A stretch of 22,935 nt of DNA from Methylophilaceae bacterium. GTDB taxonomy: Bacteria > Pseudomonadota > Gammaproteobacteria > Burkholderiales > Methylophilaceae. Made by a program: the position numbers and the translations under genes. Location: contig DOEL01000058.1 of assembly GCA_003533095.1 (NCBI GenBank), positions 8,489 through 31,423 of the forward strand, read 5' to 3'. Under the pieces are notes generated by a model. It ran no database searches. It worked only from the letters and a program-made list of their open reading frames with translations, and was not told where the DNA came from. Of the stretch, positions 1 to 7,739 are shown piece by piece (the stretch's first letter is position 1; every line of letters begins with the position of its first letter).

Positions 1-716
1 TCTTTAAGATCCCTCAGCTTTTTAAAAGCTTCTAGGGAACTACAATTAAGAAAAGGATTTGTCTTTAGCTCTTCTTCTAATAAAGACGGAATAGTAATTT
101 TAAAATTCGATATAGATTTATTTCTCTGCTTTAAATTCATATCATTAGGATTCAGCGATAAAGCGAATGCAATATTTTTCTTGGTATATTCATGTGCGCA
201 ATAGATCTTTGTATCTAAAGGTAGATTACTAATTTTCTTCAGCGAGTCATACATCTGCTCATGGGTCCCATCAAAAATTCTGCCGCAGCCACATGCAAAA
301 AGAGTATCGCCGCAAAAAAGGTTTTTCATATCGTAATATGCAATATGACCTTGGGTATGCCCAGGAATTTCAATTATTTTATAGTTTATTTGAAGCTCGG
401 GAATATTAATTTCATCTCCATTTTTAAGGCCTATGTTGACAAAATTATATTTGTCTTTTTGTGGTGCAAAAATTTTGATGTGGGGGTATTTTTCTTGAAG
501 CTCTAAAACTCCACCTATATGGTCAGCATGGTGATGAGTAATAAGAATGGCAATCAGCTTGAGATTTCTTCTTTCCAAGCAAGCAATCACTGGAGCCGCG
601 ATGCCCGGATCTATTATGATGCAATTTTGATCGTTACGGATTAACCAAATATAATTGTCTTCAAAGGCTTCAATAGGATCAATATGAATTTGTTTGTTTT
701 CTTTGTAGCCTGTCAT
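1..716 (-). CDS. gloB: Hydroxyacylglutathione hydrolase (glyoxalase II), 3' end cut by window edge
   Basis: Hydrolyses S-lactoylglutathione to D-lactate and glutathione, the second step of glyoxalase detoxification of methylglyoxal in the cytoplasm. My translation from the ATG at 716 gives 239 residues with the metallo-beta-lactamase signature THHHADHIGG (residues 60-69). The expected two-metal ligands are all visible: H61, H63, D65, H66, H120, D137 and H175. The family usually has about 255 residues, so only the last few residues of the C-terminal substrate-binding region lie beyond base 1. The ATG at 726 is in another frame, so 716 is the start. It diverges from the methyltransferase gene at 760 with a gap of 43 bp, the same arrangement as gloB/yafS in Escherichia coli. 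No sign of damage. Identification is firm. Confidence 0.95.
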   Translation of the reverse strand, partial: MTGYKENKQIHIDPIEAFEDNYIWLIRNDQNCIIIDPGIAAPVIACLERRNLKLIAILITHHHADHIGGVLELQEKYPHIKIFAPQKDKYNFVNIGLKNGDEINIPELQINYKIIEIPGHTQGHIAYYDMKNLFCGDTLFACGCGRIFDGTHEQMYDSLKKISNLPLDTKIYCAHEYTKKNIAFALSLNPNDMNLKQRNKSISNFKITIPSLLEEELKTNPFLNCSSLEAFKKLRDLK

Positions 717-759
717 TTGTATTCATAGTAAAGTATTTGGATCATTATAAGATATTTTT

Positions 760-1461
760 ATGCCTAAAATTTCACCACAGGAATGGTTTAAAAGCCCCTT
801 AGGCCAGTATTTACTTACATTAGAATATGAATATATTAATCCTGTAGTAATAGATACATTTGGATTCTATGCTATTCAAATGGGTAATTATGATATTGAT
901 TTCTTAGATCATTCACGCATTCAAAATAAATTTTCCTTAAATTCAAATCATGCCCATTTAATCGCATCGAATGAGGATTTGCCTTTTGATGAGGCTTCTG
1001 TGGATTTGCTTATTGCGCCTCATATCTTAGAGCAAATGACTGAGCCTTATCAATTACTTAAGGAAATTTATCGAGTTTTGATGCCTGAAGGACGACTTAT
1101 AATTACAGGATTTAACCCTGCAAGTCTGTGGGGTGTAAAAAGACTTTTAAGTTTTGATATTGATTATCCATGGAATACAAAATTTATATCGCTCGGTAAA
1201 ATTAAAGAGTGGCTTCCAATAGTTGGCTTGGAGATGGTGGAAGGAAAGATGGGATGCTACGTTCCTCCGATACAACAGTTATCATGGCTAAAAAAAATGC
1301 AAGCGATAGAAAAAATTGGAGATCGATGGTGGCCTATGTTAGGGGGTTTTTATTTTCTAGTGATACAAAAGAGAGTTCACGGTATGACACCAATTCGGCC
1401 TATATGGAAAAAGAAATTAATAAAAACCCATGTTTATTCAGCACAAAAATCAAAGACTTAA
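760..1461 (+). CDS. SAM-dependent methyltransferase, YafS-like
   Basis: A 233-residue class I methyltransferase-like protein of unknown substrate. The recognisable part is residues 75-130: a DEASVDLLIAPHILEQ stretch (methyltransferase motif II/III region), then RVLMPEGRLIITGFNPASLW, which is typical of the YafS group. The glycine-rich SAM loop (motif I) near the N-terminus is poorly conserved, which I also expect from YafS-type proteins. The gene lies between divergent gloB and rnhA, as yafS does in Escherichia coli; this synteny is the best support for the subfamily. There is an 11-bp gap to rnhA and no terminator between them, so yafS-like, rnhA and dnaQ are probably co-transcribed. The substrate is unknown, so I give no gene symbol. 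Confidence 0.85.
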   Translation: MPKISPQEWFKSPLGQYLLTLEYEYINPVVIDTFGFYAIQMGNYDIDFLDHSRIQNKFSLNSNHAHLIASNEDLPFDEASVDLLIAPHILEQMTEPYQLLKEIYRVLMPEGRLIITGFNPASLWGVKRLLSFDIDYPWNTKFISLGKIKEWLPIVGLEMVEGKMGCYVPPIQQLSWLKKMQAIEKIGDRWWPMLGGFYFLVIQKRVHGMTPIRPIWKKKLIKTHVYSAQKSKT

Positions 1462-1472
1462 GAAGCTAAATC

Positions 1473-1922
1473 ATGAAGCCTGTAATTACAATTTATACTG
1501 ACGGGGCATGCAGAGGCAATCCAGGAGATGGGGGATGGGGAGCATTTTTAATTTCAGGAGTTAATGAGAAGTCAATTTATGGTGGAGAGAGAAATACAAC
1601 AAACAATCGTATGGAATTATTAGCTGTAATAAAAGCGCTCGAAATTATCAAACAGACATCAGACATTAAAATATATACCGATTCTACTTATGTGCAAAAG
1701 GGTATTACTGAATGGATTCACGTATGGAAACGTAATCATTGGAAAAATAGTAGCAAGAAAATTATTAAGAATATAGATTTATGGCAAAGACTTGACGAAT
1801 TAGCATCCGGCCACACTATTGAGTGGCTTTGGGTTAAAGGCCACGCGGGGCTTGATGGTAATGAGAAGGCAGATCAACTCGCTAACCTAGGTATTGATTA
1901 TTTATTTAAGGATTCATTGTGA
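1473..1922 (+). CDS. rnhA: Ribonuclease HI
   Basis: Cleaves the RNA strand of RNA-DNA hybrids, which clears R-loops and primer remnants. At 149 residues it has the usual length for bacterial RNase HI. The metal-binding carboxylates are in the canonical positions D10 (in YTDGACRGNPG), E48 (in NNRMELLA), D70 (in IYTDSTY) and D134 (in EKADQLAN). The catalytic histidine H124 is in VKGHAGLDGN, and the basic tryptophan-rich handle is seen around residues 80-95 (WIHVWKRNHWK). The stop codon TGA overlaps the GTG start of dnaQ by 4 bp, which implies translational coupling. The rnhA-dnaQ pairing is common in proteobacteria, although in Escherichia coli the two genes are divergent. Confidence 0.97.
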   Translation: MKPVITIYTDGACRGNPGDGGWGAFLISGVNEKSIYGGERNTTNNRMELLAVIKALEIIKQTSDIKIYTDSTYVQKGITEWIHVWKRNHWKNSSKKIIKNIDLWQRLDELASGHTIEWLWVKGHAGLDGNEKADQLANLGIDYLFKDSL

Positions 1923-2599
1923 GACATATTTTTCTAGATACAGAAACAACTGGCTTAAATGCAAATCAAGGGCATCGGATTATTGAGATTGCAGCCATTG
2001 AAATTGTAAATCGCCGACCTACAAATAATTCTTTTCATTTTTATTTAAATCCGGATAGGGAAATAGATCCTGCGGCTCAAGAAGTTCATGGTATTACCCT
2101 AGAATTTTTACAAGATAAACCAAAGTTTTCAGAGATTGCCTCTGATTTTCTTGAGTTTATAAAAGATGCGACGATCATCATTCATAACGCTCCATTTGAT
2201 GTGGGTTTCATTAATATGGAGTTTGGGCTTATTGGAAAACCACCTATTGAAGGTGTAGTTGATAATATTATTGATACATTAAAAATGGCAAAAGACTTGA
2301 GGCCAGGGCAGCGCAATAGCTTAGATGCTTTATGCCGTTTTTATAATATAGATAATTCACAGAGAAGCCTTCATGGTGCTTTACTTGACGCACAGCTATT
2401 AGCTGAAGTTTATTTAGCTATGACTCGCGGACAAGAAGATTTAATGATCGACTTTCAATATCGTGGATCGGATAATGTCGGTGAAAAAAATACTAATCGA
2501 CCTACTAATCTTTTTGTGTTGAAAGCAAACGATGATGAAATTAAAAATCATGAAGCTTATTTGAATAAAATGAAAGGTGAAAAAAAACTTATTTGGTAA
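1919..2599 (+). CDS. dnaQ: DNA polymerase III epsilon subunit (3'-5' proofreading exonuclease)
   Basis: Proofreading exonuclease of the replicative polymerase core. The DEDDh active site is complete: D7 and E9 in FLDTETTGL (ExoI), D94 in HNAPFDVGF (ExoII), and H152 and D157 in LHGALLDAQLLAEVY (ExoIII). The length of 226 residues is slightly short of the 240 or so usual for the family, and the C-terminal segment (about 175-226), which binds the alpha subunit, is weakly conserved. The start is GTG at 1919, overlapping the rnhA stop by 4 bp. No in-frame ATG precedes the conserved RHIFLDTETTGL start, so GTG is well supported. The gene converges on queD with only 6 bp between stop codons and no obvious terminator. 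Confidence 0.95.
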   Translation: MRHIFLDTETTGLNANQGHRIIEIAAIEIVNRRPTNNSFHFYLNPDREIDPAAQEVHGITLEFLQDKPKFSEIASDFLEFIKDATIIIHNAPFDVGFINMEFGLIGKPPIEGVVDNIIDTLKMAKDLRPGQRNSLDALCRFYNIDNSQRSLHGALLDAQLLAEVYLAMTRGQEDLMIDFQYRGSDNVGEKNTNRPTNLFVLKANDDEIKNHEAYLNKMKGEKKLIW

Positions 2600-2605
2600 T
2601 ATAGA

Positions 2606-3043
2606 TTATATGGCGTCAGCCCAGCTATTAGGGGTTTCATATATGCGAATCTGTTTTATTTTAAGTTGATGATCAAAGCGCATATTAAATTCATTATTTA
2701 AAATTCGGTAAGCTTCAGATGCCATATTTTCAGCTGTAGGAACTAGTGGAAATATAACAGTTTTATGATTAGGAAGTGTATTTAAAAAGTTAACGATCTC
2801 TTTATCTTCTTTATAGACAATAAAAGCATGATCCCAAGGTTCAACTATCAAATTTTTAATAATTTTTTTTACATCAGAGAAATCAATTACCATACCAAAG
2901 TCAGAACTTTTTTTGTCATCATGAACAGGGCCTGTAACCGTAACTTCTATAGCATAACGGTGCCCATGTAAATTTTTACAGTTACTTTTATGATTTGGTA
3001 TACGGTGTCCTGTGTCAAATTCTAATCTTGTTGTAATGTCCAT
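2606..3043 (-). CDS. queD: 6-carboxy-5,6,7,8-tetrahydropterin synthase
   Basis: Converts 7,8-dihydroneopterin triphosphate to 6-carboxytetrahydropterin, the second step of preQ0/queuosine synthesis. At 145 residues it has the full PTPS/QueD fold signature. Zinc ligands are H13 (FDTGHRI), H26 and H28 (NLHGHRY), and the catalytic cysteine is C22. The acid/base pair region is WDHAF (D71, H72), with E105 in PTAENMA and E136 in YETPNSWAD near the C-terminus. The YETPNSWA ending favours QueD over eukaryotic-type pyruvoyl-tetrahydropterin synthases. It is the downstream gene of a likely pair with the M48 protease (71-bp gap holding an inverted repeat). QueG, a later step of the same pathway, is encoded at 12815-13888. 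Confidence 0.93.
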   Translation of the reverse strand: MDITTRLEFDTGHRIPNHKSNCKNLHGHRYAIEVTVTGPVHDDKKSSDFGMVIDFSDVKKIIKNLIVEPWDHAFIVYKEDKEIVNFLNTLPNHKTVIFPLVPTAENMASEAYRILNNEFNMRFDHQLKIKQIRIYETPNSWADAI

Positions 3044-3074
3044 TGAGTCTGCGAAAAGTCATGTAATTAATTAG

Positions 3075-3102
3075 GATTTTAACATTGGTTGCGATTAAAA
3101 TC
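3075..3102. repeat. Intercistronic inverted repeat, M48 protease to queD
   Basis: Perfect 8-bp arms GATTTTAA (3075-3082) and TTAAAATC (3095-3102) around a 12-nt loop, in the 71-bp gap between the M48 protease stop and the queD start. As RNA on the minus strand it would be a weak AU-rich hairpin with no U-tract after it. It could be a processing or stability element or a partial terminator. The function is inferred; only the symmetry is seen. Confidence 0.45.
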
Positions 3103-3114
3103 TTGGTTGAGCGC

Positions 3115-4344
3115 TTATAACCTTGCAATACGCTGTAGAGCAGGTGGGTGCGAATCATAAAATGCAGAATATAAAGGATCGGGTGTTAAAGTTGATGCAT
3201 TATCTCGGTAAAGTTTAACTAACGATTCTTTAAGATATTTTGCACTCGAATGTTTTTTTGCGTAACGATCAGCTTCAAACTCATTTTGTCTTGAATAGAA
3301 TGCCATTATTGGCTTGATGAAAAAAATAAATGTAGGGCCGACTAACATAAAGAGAAGTAAAGCGCTGCCATCTGAAGGCTTAGCAATACCTAGTCCATGG
3401 TAGAACCATAATTGATCTTTTAAATACCCTAAAATAGCGAGACCAATAAAGCTTACAAGAAACATCATAACAATTCTTTTTTTAACATGATTATGATGAA
3501 AATGACCAAGCTCGTGAGCTAAAACAGCTTCAATTTCATTGTGATTAAGCCTCTCTAAAAGGGTATCGAAAAAAACAATGCGTTTATTCTTACCAAATCC
3601 TGTGAAATAAGCATTGCCATGATTGCTTCTTGCCGAACCATCCATGACAAATAGTCCTTGTGATTTGAACCCACATTTTTTTAATAGTGCAATGATTTTA
3701 GTTTTTAAGACTCTGTCTTTTAATGGTGAAAATTTATTAAAAAAAGGAGCGATCCAAGTAGGGTAGATTGCTAGAATTAAAAGATTAAATAAACTCCACA
3801 CTACCCAGAGATAAAGCCACCAATATGAACCAGCATTTTGTAGCATCCATAATGCAACAAACAATATAGGTAAGCCGAGAGACAGACCTAAAATCATTTG
3901 CTTATAAATGTCAGAGAAAAAAAGTTTTTTTGTCATTCGATTAAAACCAAATTTTTCATCAATCTTAAATGTCTTGTAATAATTAAACGGTAAGTCGATA
4001 AGACTTGAGATAAGCATTACACTCAAAATAATTGCAATATCTCTTAGAGTTGATGATGAGATCCAGTCAAAAATATTTGAGATTTTGCTAATCAACCCTC
4101 CTAAAGTTAAGAGCATGAGTAAAGAAGCTTGGGCTAATATATCTTTTGAACCTAACTCGCTTTTTGCAATTGCATAATGTGCAGCTTTTTGGTGGTCCTT
4201 AAGTGAAATATTTTTTTTAAATGCGTCCGGTACTTTATTTTTATGATTAGACACAAAGTGAATATGTCTTCTCGCAAGCCATAAGTGTATGACAGTGCTT
4301 AAAGTAAGAACAGTAATGAATATGTTGCGCAGTATTTCGTCCAT
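3115..4344 (-). CDS. M48 family zinc metalloprotease, Ste24 (CAAX protease)-like, membrane-embedded
   Basis: A 409-residue integral inner-membrane zinc protease. The catalytic motif HELGH (H277, E278, H281) lies in VLAHELGHFHHNH, and the third zinc ligand is E355 in NEFEADRYA. The Ste24-type motif SNHGNAYFTGFGKNKRI (residues 240-256) separates it from HtpX, which is shorter (about 290 residues). Hydrophobic segments are seen near 5-25, 70-90, 102-120, 148-168, 174-196, 290-308 and 328-347, consistent with a multi-span membrane chamber. By family knowledge such bacterial homologues probably act in membrane protein quality control; no bacterial CAAX processing is implied. The ATG at 4344 follows a GAGAG-type ribosome binding site. 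The gene is upstream of queD and divergent from orn. Confidence 0.9.
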   Translation of the reverse strand: MDEILRNIFITVLTLSTVIHLWLARRHIHFVSNHKNKVPDAFKKNISLKDHQKAAHYAIAKSELGSKDILAQASLLMLLTLGGLISKISNIFDWISSSTLRDIAIILSVMLISSLIDLPFNYYKTFKIDEKFGFNRMTKKLFFSDIYKQMILGLSLGLPILFVALWMLQNAGSYWWLYLWVVWSLFNLLILAIYPTWIAPFFNKFSPLKDRVLKTKIIALLKKCGFKSQGLFVMDGSARSNHGNAYFTGFGKNKRIVFFDTLLERLNHNEIEAVLAHELGHFHHNHVKKRIVMMFLVSFIGLAILGYLKDQLWFYHGLGIAKPSDGSALLLFMLVGPTFIFFIKPIMAFYSRQNEFEADRYAKKHSSAKYLKESLVKLYRDNASTLTPDPLYSAFYDSHPPALQRIARL

Positions 4345-4381
4345 AATCTCTCTGAATTAAGTTAATATTGTAATATTGTGT

Positions 4382-4415
4382 ATTAAAACAATCCTGCGTT
4401 GAAGATTGTTTTAAT
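4382..4415. repeat. Perfect 12-bp inverted repeat between the M48 protease gene and orn
   Basis: Arms ATTAAAACAATC (4382-4393) and GATTGTTTTAAT (4404-4415) are exact reverse complements around a 10-nt loop, in the 88-bp divergent gap. It ends about 30 bp before the orn start. It could be an operator for one or both genes, or a hairpin in the orn leader. No T-tract follows directly, and neither gene ends here, so it is not a terminator. Confidence 0.55.
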
Positions 4416-4444
4416 CAATAAGTCTTATTTTAATGGAAATCATG

Positions 4445-4993
4445 ATGAGTTCTTCAGACGATAATTTAATTTGGCTTGATATGGAAATGAGCGGGCTAAA
4501 TACAGAAACAGATAAAGTGCTTGAGGTCGCAACTGTAGTGACTGATCCAAACCTAAACATTATTGCTGAAGGTCCTGTTATTGTCATTCATCAATCGGAT
4601 GAAATATTAAATGCTATGGATGCATGGAATCAGTCTACACATTCAAAATCAGGTTTGATTGAAAAAGTTAAGCGGTCATCATTTGATGAAGCATATGCTG
4701 AAGAGACAACCATTGAATTTTTAAAAAAGCATATTGCGCCTAATAAGTCACCTATGTGTGGTAACTCAATTTGTCAGGACCGTCGTTTTATGGCAAAGCA
4801 TATGCCCAGTTTAGAAAATTATTTTCATTATAGAAATCTAGATGTTAGCGTTTTTAAGGAACTCTCTCGTCGATGGAGTCCTTCGCTTTATCAAGGCTTT
4901 AAAAAATCAAGTAAACACGAAGCTTTGTCAGATATATATGAGTCTATTGAAGAGTTAAAATATTATCGCGAGCATTTTTTAAAATTATCATGA
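4445..4993 (+). CDS. orn: Oligoribonuclease
   Basis: Degrades 2-5 nt RNA fragments (and pGpG) to mononucleotides, finishing mRNA decay begun by enzymes such as RNase E. It is a DEDDh exonuclease: D12 and E14 in [10 protein letters not shown], the ExoII aspartate in [10 protein letters not shown], and the ExoIII histidine and aspartate in [15 protein letters not shown]. Starting at 4445 gives 182 residues, and the N-terminus [12 protein letters not shown] then aligns without gaps to the Escherichia coli start MSADENNLIWID. In-frame ATGs also exist at 4433 and 4442 (186 and 183 residues). A GGA at 4435-4437 sits at suitable spacing for 4445. The stop overlaps crcB by 4 bp. Confidence 0.95.
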   Translation: MSSSDDNLIWLDMEMSGLNTETDKVLEVATVVTDPNLNIIAEGPVIVIHQSDEILNAMDAWNQSTHSKSGLIEKVKRSSFDEAYAEETTIEFLKKHIAPNKSPMCGNSICQDRRFMAKHMPSLENYFHYRNLDVSVFKELSRRWSPSLYQGFKKSSKHEALSDIYESIEELKYYREHFLKLS

Positions 4994-5367
4994 GAAATTT
5001 TTTTTACATAGGCCTAGCTGCAGCCATGGGCGCTTGGAGTAGGTGGGGTATAGGCATCTTATTAAATGCTATGCATCCAGTTATTCCATTAGGAACGCTT
5101 ACAGCAAACTTAGTAGGCGGATATTTCATGGGAATATCAATGGGTGCTTTTGAATTATTCAATGATCTTAGCCCAGATCTAAAAATCATAATTAATATAG
5201 GTTTCCTCGGCGGCCTCACCACCTTTTCTGCATTTACAGCCGAGGTTTTTCAGTTGCTGCAAAAGAATGAGTTCGTTGCCTCGCTCACTCTTATTGCACT
5301 CCATGTCATCGGATCTCTATTGATGGCTTATCTAGGCTGGCTTTCTATAAGCTTAATAAAACAATAA
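4990..5367 (+). CDS. crcB: Fluoride ion channel/exporter CrcB (Fluc)
   Basis: A small four-helix membrane protein that works as a dual-topology dimer to expel fluoride. The 125-residue length is typical. Diagnostic motifs are [15 protein letters not shown] (the conserved asparagine of the pore) and [15 protein letters not shown] (the sodium-site and phenylalanine-box region), plus an early arginine in GAWSRWGIG. Hydrophobic spans are seen at about 2-20, 33-55, 63-85 and 97-120. The ATG overlaps the orn stop (ATGA), so translation is probably coupled. No fluoride riboswitch is possible here because there is no leader. It converges on rne with a single base between stop codons. Confidence 0.93.
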   Translation: MRNFFYIGLAAAMGAWSRWGIGILLNAMHPVIPLGTLTANLVGGYFMGISMGAFELFNDLSPDLKIIINIGFLGGLTTFSAFTAEVFQLLQKNEFVASLTLIALHVIGSLLMAYLGWLSISLIKQ

Positions 5368-5368
5368 T

Positions 5369-7705
5369 CTATTTAGTAGCTTTTTTCTTCGTAGCCTTAG
5401 TTTCAATCATCACGATTGGCTCATCCTTAGCTTTTTCCTTGTCTTTCTTTTGCCATGCAGCCGTTTTCTTTGGCGCTGCTTTTTTAGGTTTTTCTTCTGC
5501 TTCTTTCTTGGTTTTGGGTTTTGATTTAGCTTTTGTTTCGACAAGCTCAAGACCTATAGCTTTTAAATCGACTGGCTTTTCTTCAATTTTCTTTTTAGGC
5601 TTAGCAGCTTTTTTAGAAACTTCAGTTGGCTTAGTTTCTGTTTTTTTAACTTGAGATGTATTAATTTCAGTAATAGATTTATTTTCAACAGGAGAATCTT
5701 GAGCTACTAAAGCTTTCTTCTCAAAATCATTTTGCCCTTGATTAAATCTAGCATCGCGATCTTTGTTAAAACGACCACGTTTATTATTTCGACTTCTTCT
5801 GTTATTACCTTGGTTAGATCGACCATCTGGTGAAGATATTTTGTCAGAAGCTGTCACCATATCTGCTGTAAAAGACTCAGTCTCTCCTTGGGCTTGATTC
5901 TTGTCATGTTGCTTAAATTTTTGATGACGGTTATTCCTTCCTCTATTATTCCGATGAGGACGCGAGCGATTGTTTTCTCTTGTTTCAGAAACTTCTAACT
6001 TTTCTTCATTATTATGATTTTCAGTATTCTCATCATCACCAGCAATGAGATTTTTAAAGAAACCAAATAATGTTTTATTTGATTTTCCAGATCCAGACGG
6101 TGCAGGACTATCTGGAATAATACCTTTTACTAAAGGTTCTTGTTTGGGCTCATTAGAAGCTTGTTTATAATTTAAAACCTGATTACCTTCATTTAATGAT
6201 TCCATCATTTGATAACTAGGCTTGGTTTGAGCCGAGATATCATCTTGTTTGGCACTTGAAATTGAATAATTTGGGGACTCAAGATGCTTATTAGGAACCA
6301 GTATAATCTCCACTTTTAAGCGTTGTTCTAGATTGAAAATATCTGAGCGTTTCTCATTGAGAAGGAACGTTGCGACATCAATAGGTAATTGAGCGGAAAT
6401 AGTTGCATTATGCTCTTTCATAGCTTCCTCTTGAATCATACGAAGAATATGTAATGCTGTTGATTGAATATCTCTAATTGAACCTGTGCCATTACATTTT
6501 GTACATATACTATTGCTGGACTCACCAATGCTTGGACGCATTCTTTGGCGAGAGAGCTCAAGCAGTCCGAAGCGTGAAATTTTTCCAGTTTGAACTCGTG
6601 CGCGATCATGATGAAGCGCTTCTCTAAATCGACTTTCTACTTCACGTTGATTTTTTTGACTTTCCATATCAATGAAGTCAATTACTACTAAACCACCCAA
6701 ATCGCGAAGCCTTAATTGTTTTGCAACTTCTTCAGCCGCTTCAATATTGGTATTGAATGCAGTGTGCTCAATGTCGCTTCCCTTAGTTGCTCTAGATGAG
6801 TTCACGTCGATAGAAACGAGAGCTTCTGTGTGATCAATAACAATAGCACCACCTGAAGGCAGCCTTACTTCCCTTGAGAAAGCTGATTCAATTTGATGTT
6901 CAATTTGAAAGCGAGAAAACAAAGAAACTTCGTCTTCGTATAGCTTCACGCGATCTACATAATTTGGCATAACGTGATTCATAAATTGTGTAGCTTGTTC
7001 ATAAATCTCTTGGGTATCAATAAGAATTTCACCTATATCTGGATGAAAATAGTCTCGAATTGCTCGAATCACAAGATTACCTTCTTGGTAAATAAGAAAT
7101 GCACCGGATTGGCCTTGTGAGGCTTCTTCGATAGCAGTCCATAATTGTTTAAGATAATTTAAATCCCATTGAAGCTCCTCAAGAGATGATCCTACGCCGG
7201 CTGTTCGGCCAATGACGCTCATACCTTCTGGAATGTCTAAATTTGAAATATGTTCACGGAACTCGTTACGCTCTTCACCTTCAACCCGTCTTGAAACACC
7301 ACCACCATCAGGATTGTTTGGCATTAATACGATGTATCGTCCTGCGAGAGAGAGGTAACTTGAGAGCGCTGCACCTTTATTCCCTCGTTCTTCTTTTGTA
7401 ACTTGAACAATGATTTCTTGACCTTCTTCAATTACATCTTGAATACGTGGACGATTTTGAGTTGATTCCTTAAAGTATTGAGGTGCAATTTCTTTAAAGG
7501 GGAGGAAGCCATGGCGCTCTGTGCCATAATTAACGAAAGCTGCCTCAAGAGAAGGTTCTATTCTGGTAACGATACCTTTATAAATATTACTTTTCTTTAA
7601 AGCACGATTTCCACGTTCAATATCAAGATCAATTAATTTTTGACCATCTACTATTGCAACTCGTAATTCTTCTGATTGGGTTGCATTAAAAAGCATACGT
7701 TTCAT
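5369..7705 (-). CDS. rne: Ribonuclease E
   Basis: Essential endoribonuclease for mRNA decay and for tRNA/rRNA processing, and scaffold of the degradosome. Of 778 residues, the catalytic half (1-480) is strongly conserved: S1 domain about 35-120, the DNase I-like site with D300 (LVSIDVNS) and D343 (GGLVVIDFIDM), and the zinc-link C401xxC404 (CTKC). The C-terminal half is low complexity and disordered. It holds a short hydrophobic segment KTLFGFFKNLIAG (544-556) that looks like the amphipathic membrane anchor of RNase E, two arginine/asparagine-rich stretches (about 577-600 and 635-655) suited to RNA binding, and a lysine/alanine-rich tail. The length and tail indicate RNase E, not RNase G. AGGAG lies 9 nt before the ATG. 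It diverges from rluC, as in Escherichia coli. Confidence 0.96.
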   Translation of the reverse strand: MKRMLFNATQSEELRVAIVDGQKLIDLDIERGNRALKKSNIYKGIVTRIEPSLEAAFVNYGTERHGFLPFKEIAPQYFKESTQNRPRIQDVIEEGQEIIVQVTKEERGNKGAALSSYLSLAGRYIVLMPNNPDGGGVSRRVEGEERNEFREHISNLDIPEGMSVIGRTAGVGSSLEELQWDLNYLKQLWTAIEEASQGQSGAFLIYQEGNLVIRAIRDYFHPDIGEILIDTQEIYEQATQFMNHVMPNYVDRVKLYEDEVSLFSRFQIEHQIESAFSREVRLPSGGAIVIDHTEALVSIDVNSSRATKGSDIEHTAFNTNIEAAEEVAKQLRLRDLGGLVVIDFIDMESQKNQREVESRFREALHHDRARVQTGKISRFGLLELSRQRMRPSIGESSNSICTKCNGTGSIRDIQSTALHILRMIQEEAMKEHNATISAQLPIDVATFLLNEKRSDIFNLEQRLKVEIILVPNKHLESPNYSISSAKQDDISAQTKPSYQMMESLNEGNQVLNYKQASNEPKQEPLVKGIIPDSPAPSGSGKSNKTLFGFFKNLIAGDDENTENHNNEEKLEVSETRENNRSRPHRNNRGRNNRHQKFKQHDKNQAQGETESFTADMVTASDKISSPDGRSNQGNNRRSRNNKRGRFNKDRDARFNQGQNDFEKKALVAQDSPVENKSITEINTSQVKKTETKPTEVSKKAAKPKKKIEEKPVDLKAIGLELVETKAKSKPKTKKEAEEKPKKAAPKKTAAWQKKDKEKAKDEPIVMIETKATKKKATK

Positions 7706-7739
7706 TATCTAAAACTCCTACAAGCAGGTTTTAAGATAA
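7705..7739 (-). promoter_or_regulatory. Hairpin covering the rne Shine-Dalgarno and start codon
   Basis: In the rne transcript a UUAUCU/AGAUAA stem and an AAAAC/GUUUU stem, separated by a single bulged U, enclose the ribosome binding site AGGAG (7719-7715). The last paired base is the A of the AUG at 7705. Eleven base pairs are formed, and two more (CU/AG) are possible in the loop. By analogy with the autoregulated rne leader of Escherichia coli, this is a likely translational control and self-cleavage element. The pairing is seen; the role is inferred. Confidence 0.6.

Noticed and set aside
261..506. 81-codon open frame on the plus strand
   Set aside because: It lies wholly opposite gloB, whose zinc ligands are all intact on the minus strand; the plus-strand product resembles no family.
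1209..1469. 86-codon open frame overlapping the methyltransferase gene in another frame
   Set aside because: It is a shadow of the YafS-like gene in the same region, with no ribosome binding site and no recognisable motif.
3044..3114. Possible preQ1 riboswitch ahead of queD
   Set aside because: The gap lacks the conserved C-rich loop and A-rich tail of class I preQ1 aptamers; only a simple AT-rich inverted repeat is present.
5439..5654. 71-codon hydrophobic plus-strand frame opposite the rne tail
   Set aside because: It is the complement of a Lys/Ala-rich low-complexity stretch, which gives Phe/Leu/Ser-rich translation automatically.
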